Source of the DNA: Bdellovibrio sp. GT3
Lineage (GTDB): Bacteria > Bdellovibrionota > Bdellovibrionia > Bdellovibrionales > Bdellovibrionaceae
Direction of reading: 5' to 3'
DNA length: 64,000 bases
Assembly: GCF_037996765.1 (NCBI RefSeq)
Contig: NZ_JBBNAD010000006.1
Span: 310,001-374,000 of the forward strand
The notes beneath the pieces are model-generated. The model searched no databases and was not told the DNA's origin. It worked only from the letters and a program-made list of their open reading frames with translations. Position 1 is the first letter of the stretch, and every line of letters begins with the position of its first letter. The translations under genes and the position numbers were made by a program. This document shows, in pieces, positions 17,958-27,129 of the stretch.

Positions 17958-20900
17958 TCAAAGACCGGGAATTGTGCGCGCATAGGCCGAGCGTTCACCC
18001 GTGGCAAACAAACCGCCAGAGTCATCTCCCATGCATCTAAGCTCTCCCGAATCCATCATAATAAAACACATGGTGAGGCCACCGCCACCGCTCGATACCG
18101 ATTTCACTCCAGATGTTAAGACGGTGTAAGGAGCCGACCACAACACATTTCCGATGAGCCCGTTTCCAACCTCACCGCTGCTGTTCTGTCCCCAACACTT
18201 TAAGGCCCGATCGTCGCCAACAACAGCACAAAAGCTTCCCTGACCGATCGCAAGATCTTTCACATCAGACATAATCTTTTGTGGAAACGAAGTTGTCCCC
18301 CAGACGGAATAGGTTTTACCCCAACAGTACAAATCACTATTCTCTTTAATTGCACAACCGAGGGAACCCGCAGTACCCAGATTCCCAAAGATTTGTTTCA
18401 CATCAGTCAAAATCGGATCCAGTGGAATTGTCGACTGATTGGTCGTGTTACCGACCCCGAGCTCGCCATTGGTGTTTATTCCCCAGCAGCGAACTTCTCC
18501 GTCTGTATTCAGATAACAAATAGAATTATACATCATCGCGACGTCAGCGACCCCGGACGACAAAACTGTATTCGGTGTCATTTGATGTACTACAGTCCCA
18601 GGCTTTGTCTGCCCGGTCGAATTATCACCCCAACAAAGTAAAGCACCGCCAGTGGATATCGCACAGCCGCGATCATTGGCAACCCAAACTTTTTGAATGT
18701 CTTTATCGACGATAATCTTTGGAACGACAATATTCCCGGCGGTGGCACCGGCCCCTAAACTTCCCTTCGAACTGTGCTTACCCCAACAACGCAATTCTCC
18801 ATAAGAAGACACCGCACAGGTCGTGGAACTTGTGCTACTGTTCGCCGCCACTTGCGTGACGTTTCTTGAAAAAATCTGCGTCGGCACTTGGCGAGTGTTT
18901 GTTGTGCGATCGCCAATTTGACCATTCGCATTGGCACCCCAACAATCGAGCTCCCCTGACGTCATCACCACGCATTGATGCCCCCCTATGCCAATAGCCT
19001 TTACCCCAGATGCAATAACTGTCTGGGGAGTGAGCTTGTTCTTCGACGTTGTGCTCACCTGCCAGCAAACCACCGAACCAGTATCAGTCAAAACACAACG
19101 TGCCGCTGCTGACGATGCAGATGCAGCCAAAAATCTTACTGCTCCCGAGTCAACCACTTTGCTCGGTGTAGCCCCGGTCGCACCAGGAGTATCTCCCGTA
19201 TTCCCCCAACACCAAACGCTGCCGTCAGTCTCTTTGATTCCACAAATGGACGTAGCCGCCACCATGTAGTCGCGATAGGTCGCACTCATTTCAAGGGGAG
19301 TTGTGGACGAGGATGACGGGGAGCCCACGCCGTAAGTTAGCGACAGTCGGATATTAGTCCCCCAACAGAAATTCTTCACAGTTGCCGGGGAACCGGCCTC
19401 TGATTGCACACACATGTTTTCTCGACTGTAGCCAAGACTGATGGACTTCACATTTTCAACCTGAGCCGTTGCTGGTGGCGCGAAAAGATTGCCACCAGTA
19501 AAATTGTTGGCATCCAAATATCCCCAACAATATAGATCATTTTGAGCGGGAACACCGCCGTTACTTTTTAAAGCACACATCGTTAGTCCCGCAGCTGCTC
19601 TCACCGCCCACGCGTCCTCGACTCCACTCATGACCACAATAGGACTCGCAAAAGGCACGGTCTTTGTTGCCGCAGGAGCTGGATTCCCTAAAGCCTGATT
19701 ATCCGACCCCCAACATTTAAGATCCTTATTGGTCGCAATATAACAGAACATGTTAGTCCCCAAGACGGGTTTAACTGCTCCACTCGATACCAGCTTCTTA
19801 GGAGTCGTGGACATTCCACCGGTAAACGAAGGAATGACACCACCAGGATCCTTACCCCAGCACCACATTTCACCTAATGAATTCACAGCGCAGGTAGTTA
19901 AAGCTCCCACTGTATAACTTTGCACATCGGTCATAACAGGCGTCGCAGTAACCACGTCGGAAGGCACCGTCGTCCCATTCCCTAGGTAACCAAAATCGTT
20001 TTCCCCCAAACACTTCAATTCGCGGTTGGAATAAAGGGCACAGGCAAATAAAGAGCCCGACTGATAGTCTACCAAGGTCGGAGGCACAGAATCATCGTCG
20101 CGAATATTGATTTCTGTCATCGCCAGTACCCCACCGTTACCTAATGAATTTTTAGACAACACCAGGCGCAGACGTTTTTCTGGTTCGGGAATCGAGTCAT
20201 CCAAAATACGAACGGTGATATATTTAACCGTATCTCCAATTCCAAATTGAATATCCCTTGAGTCCAGCTCAAAGTCGCCGCTAGTCGCATCCCCCAAAGA
20301 GGTGATAGAAACTTTAAACGGAATCGGCGCTGCCATACTTAGCACCACCGGGATTTGAATGGATCCCACACTTTCAGAAACGACCTGAGTACTGGTAACA
20401 AAAGATGCGGTTAAGGGCGAGGTATAAGTTAGAACCTCTGTAGTATCTTCGCTCGGAAGAGCAATCACCGCCGCTTCATTGGCCGGATTCACAATGCTTC
20501 CGCCATTTAAACTAATACTTGCCGGCAGTTCGATACCGTTGGTGTCATTATCACCGATGATGACAACATACCGGAATAGCAATTCACGGTCAGAAATTTG
20601 TGAAATGAAATTGGCAATGCGCGTATTGCTGGCAATTTTAATCTCAATCCTCGGAGCACCCGTCACAGCCACCGGCTGATCGTATTTCACCACGACCTCA
20701 AGGGCATTTCCATCCAAATAGACATCTGTTTCCGGAGACTTCAACGACTTCACTTCCGGAGTTGTTTTGATCAACATCGGCGTCGTCCCCGCAAGTGAAG
20801 ACTGATCACCGGGATTTGGAAGTTTTAAAAACTCCGTTAATTCCTCGGGTGCAAATTCACTTGTACCTGCTGCCGGAACAATATCACCGCCATTAAGATC

Positions 20901-21290
20901 AATAGCTGACGAGTTCGTATAGTCCAATGTGGTTGCCGAATCACCAGCGACCACTGTGTATTCAAAGACCAGTTGATTTGTTCCTGAACCCGAAGCATAA
21001 GTCGCTTTTCTATTTACCGATCCTGTCGACAATTCCAATGTGGGGTTGCCCGTCACGACCATTGATTGATTGAATTCGACTGTGATTGGAATAATTTGAG
21101 CCGTCGTAAAGCGTGGTAAAGATAAATTTGAAACGGCTGAAATATTAGAAACATCCGCCGAGACTTTATTAATCTTCGGAGCGGACTTAGACGCGAATTC
21201 CACAGCGGTGCCGTGAATATCTAACGACAACGTACATCCGGTAAACAACCAGAGACAAATGACCGTGAATGTTAAAGAAACTTTACTCAT
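17958..21290 (-). CDS. Lipoprotein with Calx-beta domain and RCC1-like propeller repeats
   Basis: The 1110-residue protein starts at the ATG at 21290 (GGAGC 6 nt upstream) with a lipoprotein signal (LFTGC). Two bacterial Ig-like domains fill about residues 35-285, each with an LEL or IEIK strand and an LNGG motif. A Calx-beta domain follows (about 290-400). The rest contains about 14 repeats of an RCC1-like unit, each with an early Cys and a G-x-L-x-CWG-type motif. The repeats probably form one or two beta-propellers stabilised by disulfides. It is likely anchored in the outer membrane and surface exposed; the ligand is unknown. An in-frame start at 21314 would add eight residues and no function. 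Confidence 0.85.
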   Translation of the reverse strand: MSKVSLTFTVICLWLFTGCTLSLDIHGTAVEFASKSAPKINKVSADVSNISAVSNLSLPRFTTAQIIPITVEFNQSMVVTGNPTLELSTGSVNRKATYASGSGTNQLVFEYTVVAGDSATTLDYTNSSAIDLNGGDIVPAAGTSEFAPEELTEFLKLPNPGDQSSLAGTTPMLIKTTPEVKSLKSPETDVYLDGNALEVVVKYDQPVAVTGAPRIEIKIASNTRIANFISQISDRELLFRYVVIIGDNDTNGIELPASISLNGGSIVNPANEAAVIALPSEDTTEVLTYTSPLTASFVTSTQVVSESVGSIQIPVVLSMAAPIPFKVSITSLGDATSGDFELDSRDIQFGIGDTVKYITVRILDDSIPEPEKRLRLVLSKNSLGNGGVLAMTEINIRDDDSVPPTLVDYQSGSLFACALYSNRELKCLGENDFGYLGNGTTVPSDVVTATPVMTDVQSYTVGALTTCAVNSLGEMWCWGKDPGGVIPSFTGGMSTTPKKLVSSGAVKPVLGTNMFCYIATNKDLKCWGSDNQALGNPAPAATKTVPFASPIVVMSGVEDAWAVRAAAGLTMCALKSNGGVPAQNDLYCWGYLDANNFTGGNLFAPPATAQVENVKSISLGYSRENMCVQSEAGSPATVKNFCWGTNIRLSLTYGVGSPSSSSTTPLEMSATYRDYMVAATSICGIKETDGSVWCWGNTGDTPGATGATPSKVVDSGAVRFLAASASSAAARCVLTDTGSVVCWQVSTTSKNKLTPQTVIASGVKAIGIGGHQCVVMTSGELDCWGANANGQIGDRTTNTRQVPTQIFSRNVTQVAANSSTSSTTCAVSSYGELRCWGKHSSKGSLGAGATAGNIVVPKIIVDKDIQKVWVANDRGCAISTGGALLCWGDNSTGQTKPGTVVHQMTPNTVLSSGVADVAMMYNSICYLNTDGEVRCWGINTNGELGVGNTTNQSTIPLDPILTDVKQIFGNLGTAGSLGCAIKENSDLYCWGKTYSVWGTTSFPQKIMSDVKDLAIGQGSFCAVVGDDRALKCWGQNSSGEVGNGLIGNVLWSAPYTVLTSGVKSVSSGGGGLTMCFIMMDSGELRCMGDDSGGLFATGERSAYARTIPGL

Positions 21291-21543
21291 AAAACGCTCC
21301 AAGAACACTAACAACTATTTATCGGAAACACAGGAATATCACTTTAGGGAACTATTGCCTTTGGCCCAAATTGATACGGTAACGTGAGGTGAAACCCTAC
21401 TGCGGCAGTGATGACACTTTAAACATGCAGGTAAAAATTATCTTCACAAATGTGATTTAGCTCGTGGGAAACCGCTCACTTCGCCGTCAATTGGCCGCAA
21501 GTTTGCAAAAATACTGGGCGATATTAAATTCGAAGGATGAAAA

Positions 21544-22374
21544 ATGACATTTGTGATCCGCACTCTATTTTTAACTGCTGCCCTTCTTTGCTCGGTGTAT
21601 GTGACCGATGCCAAGGCTGACGTCAAAACACTGACCCACTTGCAAACTCCGGTCAAAGACCAGGAACGTCGCGATACATGTGCTTACTTTGCCGTTTCGG
21701 CTTTAGTGGAAAGTGCATTTAAAAAACTTACTGGTGAAGACTATGACATCTCTGAAGAATACGAAGTCTTTCGCCATAAAATCATCAATTCATGGCGCCC
21801 CGAGGTTGAATTCGGAAACACCTATGACATCTTGGCGAGTCTAAAAAGTGATATCTATCTTTTTGAGGAAGCCCAGCTTCCCTATCAAAAAGAAAGCCCT
21901 GACTTCACCAAACCACTTAGCGCGCAACAAATGTCATTTTATAACCTGAGCCAAAAAACAACGCCGCACGTGAGCTACAGAAGTTTGAATTTCAAACAAC
22001 TGTCACAAATGCACGTGATGCGCCCGTGGTCAGAACAAGTGATCAACGAACTAAAACAAGACCGCCCTGTAGTGGTGACGTTGAATGTGGCTATTCCCTT
22101 GATCAACGATCAAAAAGGTACGTTCACTATGAACCCAGAAGTTGCCGAGCAATGTGCCAGCGGTAAGATCTCTTGCGGAGGCCATGCGATCCTGTTGGTA
22201 GGTTATGATGACCAACGCCGTCTTTTTATGTTTAAAAACTCCTGGGGTCCTAAATGGGGCAACCAAGGATACGGTTACGTGACCTTTGACCATGTCGACA
22301 ACTACTCGGATCAACTGTTGACTGCGTATTTTGACAAGTTTACCTCTCCTTCCGTGAAACGAATGAATCCGTAA
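21544..22374 (+). CDS. Secreted papain-like cysteine peptidase (C1A)
   Basis: The 276-residue protein has a signal peptide ending near Ala25 and the C1 peptidase layout: oxyanion Gln40 (VKDQ), nucleophile Cys46 (RDTCAYFA), His214 (CGGHAILLVGYD) and Asn232 (KNSWG). An extra Cys pair (Cys204/Cys211) flanks the His motif. There is essentially no propeptide between signal and catalytic domain. It is expected to act in the periplasm or be secreted; a role in prey digestion is only inference. AAGGA lies 6 nt before the ATG. The next gene starts 24 bp downstream. Confidence 0.9.
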   Translation: MTFVIRTLFLTAALLCSVYVTDAKADVKTLTHLQTPVKDQERRDTCAYFAVSALVESAFKKLTGEDYDISEEYEVFRHKIINSWRPEVEFGNTYDILASLKSDIYLFEEAQLPYQKESPDFTKPLSAQQMSFYNLSQKTTPHVSYRSLNFKQLSQMHVMRPWSEQVINELKQDRPVVVTLNVAIPLINDQKGTFTMNPEVAEQCASGKISCGGHAILLVGYDDQRRLFMFKNSWGPKWGNQGYGYVTFDHVDNYSDQLLTAYFDKFTSPSVKRMNP

Positions 22375-22397
22375 TTCAAAATCAAGAGATGGAAATC

Positions 22398-23051
22398 ATG
22401 AATCAGCCACAGCCAGAATTTGACGAAAAAAAATGGTTCCATCTTTTTAAAAACAAGGCCCGAGTGCTGTACCCAAACTCGGACCCGGCCCATGATTTTC
22501 TGCATATTCAAAGAGTCGTCAATACCGCAAAATCTTTGTGTGAAACCGAACACGGCCAGTGGGAAGTCGTGATGCCTGCGGCGTTCTTTCATGACTTTAT
22601 TAACGTACCCAAGAACGATCCACGCAGGGCCTATGCCTCGGCTCTTTCTGCCGAAGCGACGCTTGAGTATCTGAAATCCATCGGCTATCCAGAACAGTAC
22701 TTCAACGACATTCGCCACGCGATCGAAGCCCACAGCTATAGCGCCAATATCAAACCCATAACTTTAGAAGCTAAAATCGTTCAAGATGCTGATCGCTTGG
22801 ATTCCTTGGGCGCCATCGGCATTGCGCGCTGCTTTGCCACAAGCTCGCAGATGAGCCGCCCTTTTTATTCTGAAGAAGACCCTTGGGCCGAGCAGCGCGA
22901 CCTGGACGACAAGAACTACGGCATCGACCATTTCTATCAAAAGCTTTTCAAACTGATTGACCACTTAAATACGGACACGGCAAAAAAAGAAGCCCAGCAC
23001 CGTGTGACATTTATCAAAGAGTATCTGGCCCAAATCAAACGGGAAATATGA
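22398..23051 (+). CDS. HD-domain phosphohydrolase
   Basis: The 217-residue protein shows the full HD metal-binding set: His32 in the AHDFLHIQRV segment, the His65-Asp66 pair (FFHDF), and a later ADRLDSLG with Asp. This matches the YedJ/PF01966 type that hydrolyses phosphate from nucleotides or similar compounds; the exact substrate is not evident. I start at the ATG at 22398, where AAGAG lies about 9 nt upstream. The preceding in-frame ATG at 22389 abuts that site. It may be co-transcribed with the cysteine peptidase and is convergent with the pseudouridine synthase. Confidence 0.85.
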   Translation: MNQPQPEFDEKKWFHLFKNKARVLYPNSDPAHDFLHIQRVVNTAKSLCETEHGQWEVVMPAAFFHDFINVPKNDPRRAYASALSAEATLEYLKSIGYPEQYFNDIRHAIEAHSYSANIKPITLEAKIVQDADRLDSLGAIGIARCFATSSQMSRPFYSEEDPWAEQRDLDDKNYGIDHFYQKLFKLIDHLNTDTAKKEAQHRVTFIKEYLAQIKREI

Positions 23052-23052
23052 T

Positions 23053-23736
23053 CTAGATTTCCTGAATCTGAACAATAGAAGGCAGTTGGAAATCAGCAGC
23101 ATTTGGAGCTTTAGAGAAATCAATTCTGTAGGCCCGAAGGGCAATCGAATCTTTACCCGTCCACGGCTGCTTGGAGCCGTACAATGCATCGCCCACAATC
23201 GGGAAACCGTGCCGACTTAAATCAAAACGCAGTTGATGCGATCGTCCCGTGACCGGCTGCAAATCCCATTGCAAATTTCCCTTGTCGTCGATCCCTAAAA
23301 ACTGAGCCAAGGTTAAAGAGTCTTTACCCTCAGGACTTTCAAAGGCCCGGCGTTTGCCACGCAGAATTCGGGACTTCCATTCAAACTTCTGCCCTTCACC
23401 GATCGCGAATTTTTCGCGGGAATTCTTAACGTTTGCTGGAATATGGGAAAAATCCTGAGTCGTTGTCAGTGCACGGTACGTCTTGCTGACGGTTTTATTT
23501 TCGAACCAGGCATTGGCTTTACGATGCGCCTCGGGATTTTTGGCGTACATAACCAAACCAGACACTTCAAAATCCAGGCGATGTACCGGATAAATCTGAA
23601 CACCCAGCTGTTTTTGAAGTGCGATCCCCAGACAATTGCGCTCGTCTTCGGCTCCCATGCGACTTGGCGTCGACAGCACTCCTGCTGGCTTATCGCAGAT
23701 CACAAAATGGGAGTTCTCGAAAACGATCTGAATCAT
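23053..23736 (-). CDS. RluA-family RNA pseudouridine synthase
   Basis: The 227-residue protein has the catalytic HRLD motif (about 52-55, Asp as nucleophile) and the PVTGRSHQLR substrate-binding motif. It lacks an S4 domain and is the short single-domain type. It converts uridine to pseudouridine in rRNA or tRNA; the target site cannot be told. Its ATG overlaps the stop of the RlmE gene by 4 bp (ATGA), so the two RNA-modification genes are translationally coupled. Confidence 0.9.
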   Translation of the reverse strand: MIQIVFENSHFVICDKPAGVLSTPSRMGAEDERNCLGIALQKQLGVQIYPVHRLDFEVSGLVMYAKNPEAHRKANAWFENKTVSKTYRALTTTQDFSHIPANVKNSREKFAIGEGQKFEWKSRILRGKRRAFESPEGKDSLTLAQFLGIDDKGNLQWDLQPVTGRSHQLRFDLSRHGFPIVGDALYGSKQPWTGKDSIALRAYRIDFSKAPNAADFQLPSIVQIQEI

Positions 23737-24326
23737 TTCTTATTAAGGCCGATCAAAAAGATCTCTTTGGAAATTTTGCGAGTCGAATCCGGCTTCATCA
23801 CTTCGCACTTGGCAAAGGACTTTTTAATTTCTTCACGAAGCTTGGCAAAGTCATCACTGTGAAACAGTTTGCAGACAAAGTGACCGTCTTTACGCAAAAA
23901 CTTACGAGCTACGTCCAAAGCAAGTTCGCACAGCTCCATGGAACGAGCTTGGTCCGTCATACGAATGCCCGTCGTTTTTGGAGCCATGTCTGACATCACG
24001 ATATCGAACGGAGGATGAAATCCATGATCTCTGAAAGTATCTTCCAAGTTCAAATCACGAAGATCAGCCTGAATGAAAACCGCGTTGGGCAACTTCACAG
24101 TGACCGGACTCAAATCCACACCCAACACACGGCCCTTGGCACCAACAACTTTAGATGCGTATTGAGACCATGAACCGGGAGAAGCCCCAAGATCCAAAAC
24201 TGTCTGACCGCTGCCTTTAAAGATTTTGTATTTCTTGTCGATTTCTTCAAGTTTGAAAACGGAGCGAGCCGCGAAGCCCTCTTCTTTTGCTTTTTTAAAG
24301 TATCTATCGCGCGGATTATAAGTCAT
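23733..24326 (-). CDS. rlmE: 23S rRNA 2'-O-ribose methyltransferase RlmE (FtsJ)
   Basis: The 197-residue protein matches RlmE/FtsJ in length and motifs. It has motif I LDLGASPGSWSQ, the catalytic Lys in SVFKLEE, Asp in MSDMAP, Lys in FVCKLFHSDD and Glu in SKEIFLIG. It would methylate the 2'-OH of U2552 (E. coli numbering) in the 50S A-loop. It is the first gene of a two-gene unit with the pseudouridine synthase. Orthology to RlmE rather than another RrmJ-like enzyme rests on length and motifs. Confidence 0.92.
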   Translation of the reverse strand: MTYNPRDRYFKKAKEEGFAARSVFKLEEIDKKYKIFKGSGQTVLDLGASPGSWSQYASKVVGAKGRVLGVDLSPVTVKLPNAVFIQADLRDLNLEDTFRDHGFHPPFDIVMSDMAPKTTGIRMTDQARSMELCELALDVARKFLRKDGHFVCKLFHSDDFAKLREEIKKSFAKCEVMKPDSTRKISKEIFLIGLNKK

Positions 24327-24430
24327 ATCGTAGGGTTATGTCCGCTTCAGGTTGCAAAGTCCATTATTAAATTTCACATTCCCTTTTCACGAAGAATGCT
24401 TTAAAAAAGATACATTCCAGGAGGCCTTAA

Positions 24431-24640
24431 TTGAATCTGATCATCGCCATGAGCATTTTCTTCGTTATCATCACCATGATCTTTGTAGCGATCGCAGTGT
24501 TTTTGCCGGAATGGATGGGAATTACCGGGAAAAAAGCCAAAAAAATTATCGAGGAACAGCAGTCGACCATTCCTGAGGAGACTTCAACTTCCGACAAAGT
24601 CCCTCAGACAAATAAAAATAACGAACAGAATAAACCTTAG
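24431..24640 (+). CDS. Small single-pass membrane protein
   Basis: The 69-residue product begins at TTG 24431, with a perfect AGGAGG (24419-24424) 6 nt upstream. Residues 3-25 form one hydrophobic helix. The remainder is a polar Lys/Glu/Asn/Gln/Thr-rich tail, presumably cytoplasmic. No family is recognised. It overlaps the end of the convergent MFS gene by 4 bp. The strong ribosome site and clean TM-plus-tail architecture are the reasons to call it real. Confidence 0.7.
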   Translation: MNLIIAMSIFFVIITMIFVAIAVFLPEWMGITGKKAKKIIEEQQSTIPEETSTSDKVPQTNKNNEQNKP

Positions 24641-25896
24641 TGTTGGTTTTCCGGCTCTTTAACCATAGCCAGAAGACCACCGCCCACGACAAATAACACC
24701 AATAAACCAATCATCCCCAGACGTGAGTTACCGGTGATCGTGACCGTGAAGGCGACGATAAGCGGCCCCAAAATCGAAGCAAATCGTCCCACTAGGTTGA
24801 ACAAGCCAAAGTACTCGCCACTTTGATGTTTGGGCGCCATTTTACCAAACATGGAGCGGCTGAGCGATTGAACTCCCCCCTGCACCATTCCTATGATCAC
24901 TGCCAAAAGATAGAAGTGCCATGCCTGACTCATCCACATCGCCGCCACAACCGTGATTCCATAAACGACAATGCAGCATAAAATGGGCGCCTTGGTGCCG
25001 AAGCGTTTGGTCACCGTTCCAAAGAAATAAGCACAAGGAAAACCGATAAACTGCGTGATCAGCAAAGCCGCAATTAAATCCTTAGAGCCGAGCCCGATGG
25101 ACATTCCATAATCCACGGCCATGGTCATCACAGTGTATACACCATCGATATACAACCAGTAGGCCATCATGAATATAAGCAGATTGCGTTCCTTGAACAT
25201 CAGCACTTTAAACGTCGCCTGGAGCTTCACGATACTGCGATTGGTGAGCTTCCAAATATTTTCACTTGAAATTTCAACCGACGGTTCTGGGACATTGCGA
25301 GCCAGTGGCATCGAGAATACAAACCACCAAACAGCCACCGTCATAAAGGAGATCTGCACTGCCTGAGTGCCATCCTTCAGACCAAACCAGTGTGGATTCA
25401 AATGCATCAACACATTGACAAGAAAAAGAACACCGCCGCCCAAGTAGCCCAGTGAGTACCCCAGTGAAGAGACAAAATCCATCTCCTTGGGTTCCGCCAC
25501 ATAGGGAAGCAGGGATTCATAAAACACACAACTTGCGTTGAACGCCATCATGGCAATGCCATATGCCAAAATAGCACTCCACCAATCCCCGGCAGGAATG
25601 AAAGTCATCCAGCCACAGGCTACAACCCCGATCATCATAAATGCCAGACAGAATAATTTTTTGAAACCTTTAAGATCTGAAATCACGCCCAGCGTGGGAC
25701 TGAGCATGGCGATCACCAGACTGGAAATGGAAATGGCCGTCCCCAAACGTGCTGTGGTCACGGTCGGATCAACACCCTGACTCCAGTACATTTTAAAGAA
25801 AACAGGAAAAAATCCCGCCATGACTGTGGTGGAGTAAGTGCTGTTCGCCCAATCGTAAAGAGCCCAACTAAATATCTTTTTTTTACGGTTATCCAT
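24637..25896 (-). CDS. MFS transporter, UMF1/Atg22-like
   Basis: The 419-residue protein has about 12 membrane segments and the UMF1/Atg22 signature WALYDWANS near the N-terminus, with a GVISDLKG loop between early helices as in the major facilitator superfamily. Fungal Atg22 exports amino acids from the vacuole; the bacterial substrate is unknown. I use the ATG at 25896. An in-frame TTG at 25902 is also possible, and neither has a good Shine-Dalgarno site. Confidence 0.85.
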   Translation of the reverse strand: MDNRKKKIFSWALYDWANSTYSTTVMAGFFPVFFKMYWSQGVDPTVTTARLGTAISISSLVIAMLSPTLGVISDLKGFKKLFCLAFMMIGVVACGWMTFIPAGDWWSAILAYGIAMMAFNASCVFYESLLPYVAEPKEMDFVSSLGYSLGYLGGGVLFLVNVLMHLNPHWFGLKDGTQAVQISFMTVAVWWFVFSMPLARNVPEPSVEISSENIWKLTNRSIVKLQATFKVLMFKERNLLIFMMAYWLYIDGVYTVMTMAVDYGMSIGLGSKDLIAALLITQFIGFPCAYFFGTVTKRFGTKAPILCCIVVYGITVVAAMWMSQAWHFYLLAVIIGMVQGGVQSLSRSMFGKMAPKHQSGEYFGLFNLVGRFASILGPLIVAFTVTITGNSRLGMIGLLVLFVVGGGLLAMVKEPENQH

Positions 25897-25945
25897 GATC
25901 AAAGCAGATCATAGTTTCTGACTGAAAGGGAGCCCACATCGTGTC

Positions 25946-25974
25946 AAAAAAAACGCTGGCTTCGCAGCCAGCGT
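25946..25974 (-). terminator. Rho-independent terminator after the small 2-TM gene
   Basis: Perfect 8-bp arms (25953-25960 and 25967-25974) with a 6-nt loop, followed on the minus strand by eight T residues (25953-25946). It ends the gene at 25985-26212 and insulates it from the MFS transporter. Confidence 0.9.
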
Positions 25975-25984
25975 CCATTTCTGA

Positions 25985-26212
25985 TTACTTTTTGATTTCC
26001 TCTGCCACTTCATTGGGTCGGCCCAAATCATTGTAGAGGTTTACAGCCCCTATGGCCGTCAGTGTAACGCCGATGACCACATACATTACCACTGCTTTCC
26101 GATTTTGATTGAATACATAACTAAATACGCCCGCGATCACTATTAGTGGTCCCATAACGACCATGGACGAAACAATCTGACGGAGTGCAAACACTCCCAA
26201 CTCAGAATTCAT
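25985..26212 (-). CDS. Small two-TM membrane protein
   Basis: The 75-residue protein has two hydrophobic helices (about 13-34 and 40-60) separated by a short basic loop, with a polar C-terminus ending in EEIKK. No family is recognised. The ATG at 26212 follows a GGGGG-rich stretch with 2-3 nt spacing. A GCCGATAA 8-mer lies about 62 nt upstream (26281-26274, minus strand) and could be a sigma-28-type -10, but its -35 partner is poor. It is monocistronic, with its own terminator. Confidence 0.7.
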   Translation of the reverse strand: MNSELGVFALRQIVSSMVVMGPLIVIAGVFSYVFNQNRKAVVMYVVIGVTLTAIGAVNLYNDLGRPNEVAEEIKK

Positions 26213-26328
26213 AACCCCCGCCTACGTTCAAGTTTGGTTACTCTTTCCTACAATCTTCTATTTTCCGTATAACTTATCGGCAGGACTTAAGTTGGCTAAA
26301 GCAAATAAATTTCAAAGTTAGGTCGCAT

Positions 26329-27129
26329 TTACGACTCAAAAACGGAAAGAACCGTGGACGGTTTTGATACAACCGTCAGATGATTTAAACCCGCCGCTAA
26401 AAGCAGAGGATGGGCCAGGCCTTCAAAGATCTCCATGTGCCGCGGCCCCAAGACCACTTCGTCACGGTCGCCCGTAATAAGAGATAAGGGGGTGTTTCCT
26501 ACGTGCAGTCCAAGAAGTAAATCTTCGGGAACCACCGCTGCACGAATGAACTCCGCACTGTAGTGAGTTTTCTCTTCCCCTGTTTTAAAGGCCTCGGGGT
26601 AATTGACTGAAAAACCGTCTCGATTCTGGTCAAAGATAATCCAACCGCCAAGGTCCTCTGTCAGAGCGTGAAACGATTCCGGCAAATAGGGAGCAATCGC
26701 CACGAATCTTTGAAACTGCCGGCCAACATCACTGACTGCAATTCGCAGAGCAAATCCACCACCCAGCGAATGCCCGGCAAGAGTCATGTTTTTAACCGAA
26801 AACTTCATGCGAAGGTGAATGATCAACTCTTCAAGATCGATTTCAAGTTGATTGGGAGCGATATTATCAGAGGCTGAAAGACTGGCACCATGACAGCGAA
26901 AATCCGGAGTGATCACCTGAGCAAAACCCGCCTGAGAAATGGCGCTGGCCAACGAGCACATATAGCGGCTGTCCCCACCAATTCCGTGATACAAAATCAC
27001 CAGATTTTCAGAACGAGCTGGGTAAAAGCGATAGGACAAAAGATCCTTTTGACGAGTGCGAAACACTTCCTGTGGAGCCAAGCGGTCCACAGGAATTTTG
27101 AAATCGCGCAGGTCAAAAGCGAGCTTCAT
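26329..27129 (-). CDS. Alpha/beta hydrolase
   Basis: The 266-residue soluble protein has an oxyanion LYHGIGG motif, the nucleophile elbow GHSLGG (Ser121), Asp in TGDRDEVV and His in GLNHLTVV. The family covers esterases, lipases and acyl hydrolases, and the substrate cannot be assigned. Its ATG overlaps the stop of the upstream ABC-F gene by one base (TAATG), so it is probably translated from the same message. Confidence 0.88.
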   Translation of the reverse strand: MKLAFDLRDFKIPVDRLAPQEVFRTRQKDLLSYRFYPARSENLVILYHGIGGDSRYMCSLASAISQAGFAQVITPDFRCHGASLSASDNIAPNQLEIDLEELIIHLRMKFSVKNMTLAGHSLGGGFALRIAVSDVGRQFQRFVAIAPYLPESFHALTEDLGGWIIFDQNRDGFSVNYPEAFKTGEEKTHYSAEFIRAAVVPEDLLLGLHVGNTPLSLITGDRDEVVLGPRHMEIFEGLAHPLLLAAGLNHLTVVSKPSTVLSVFES

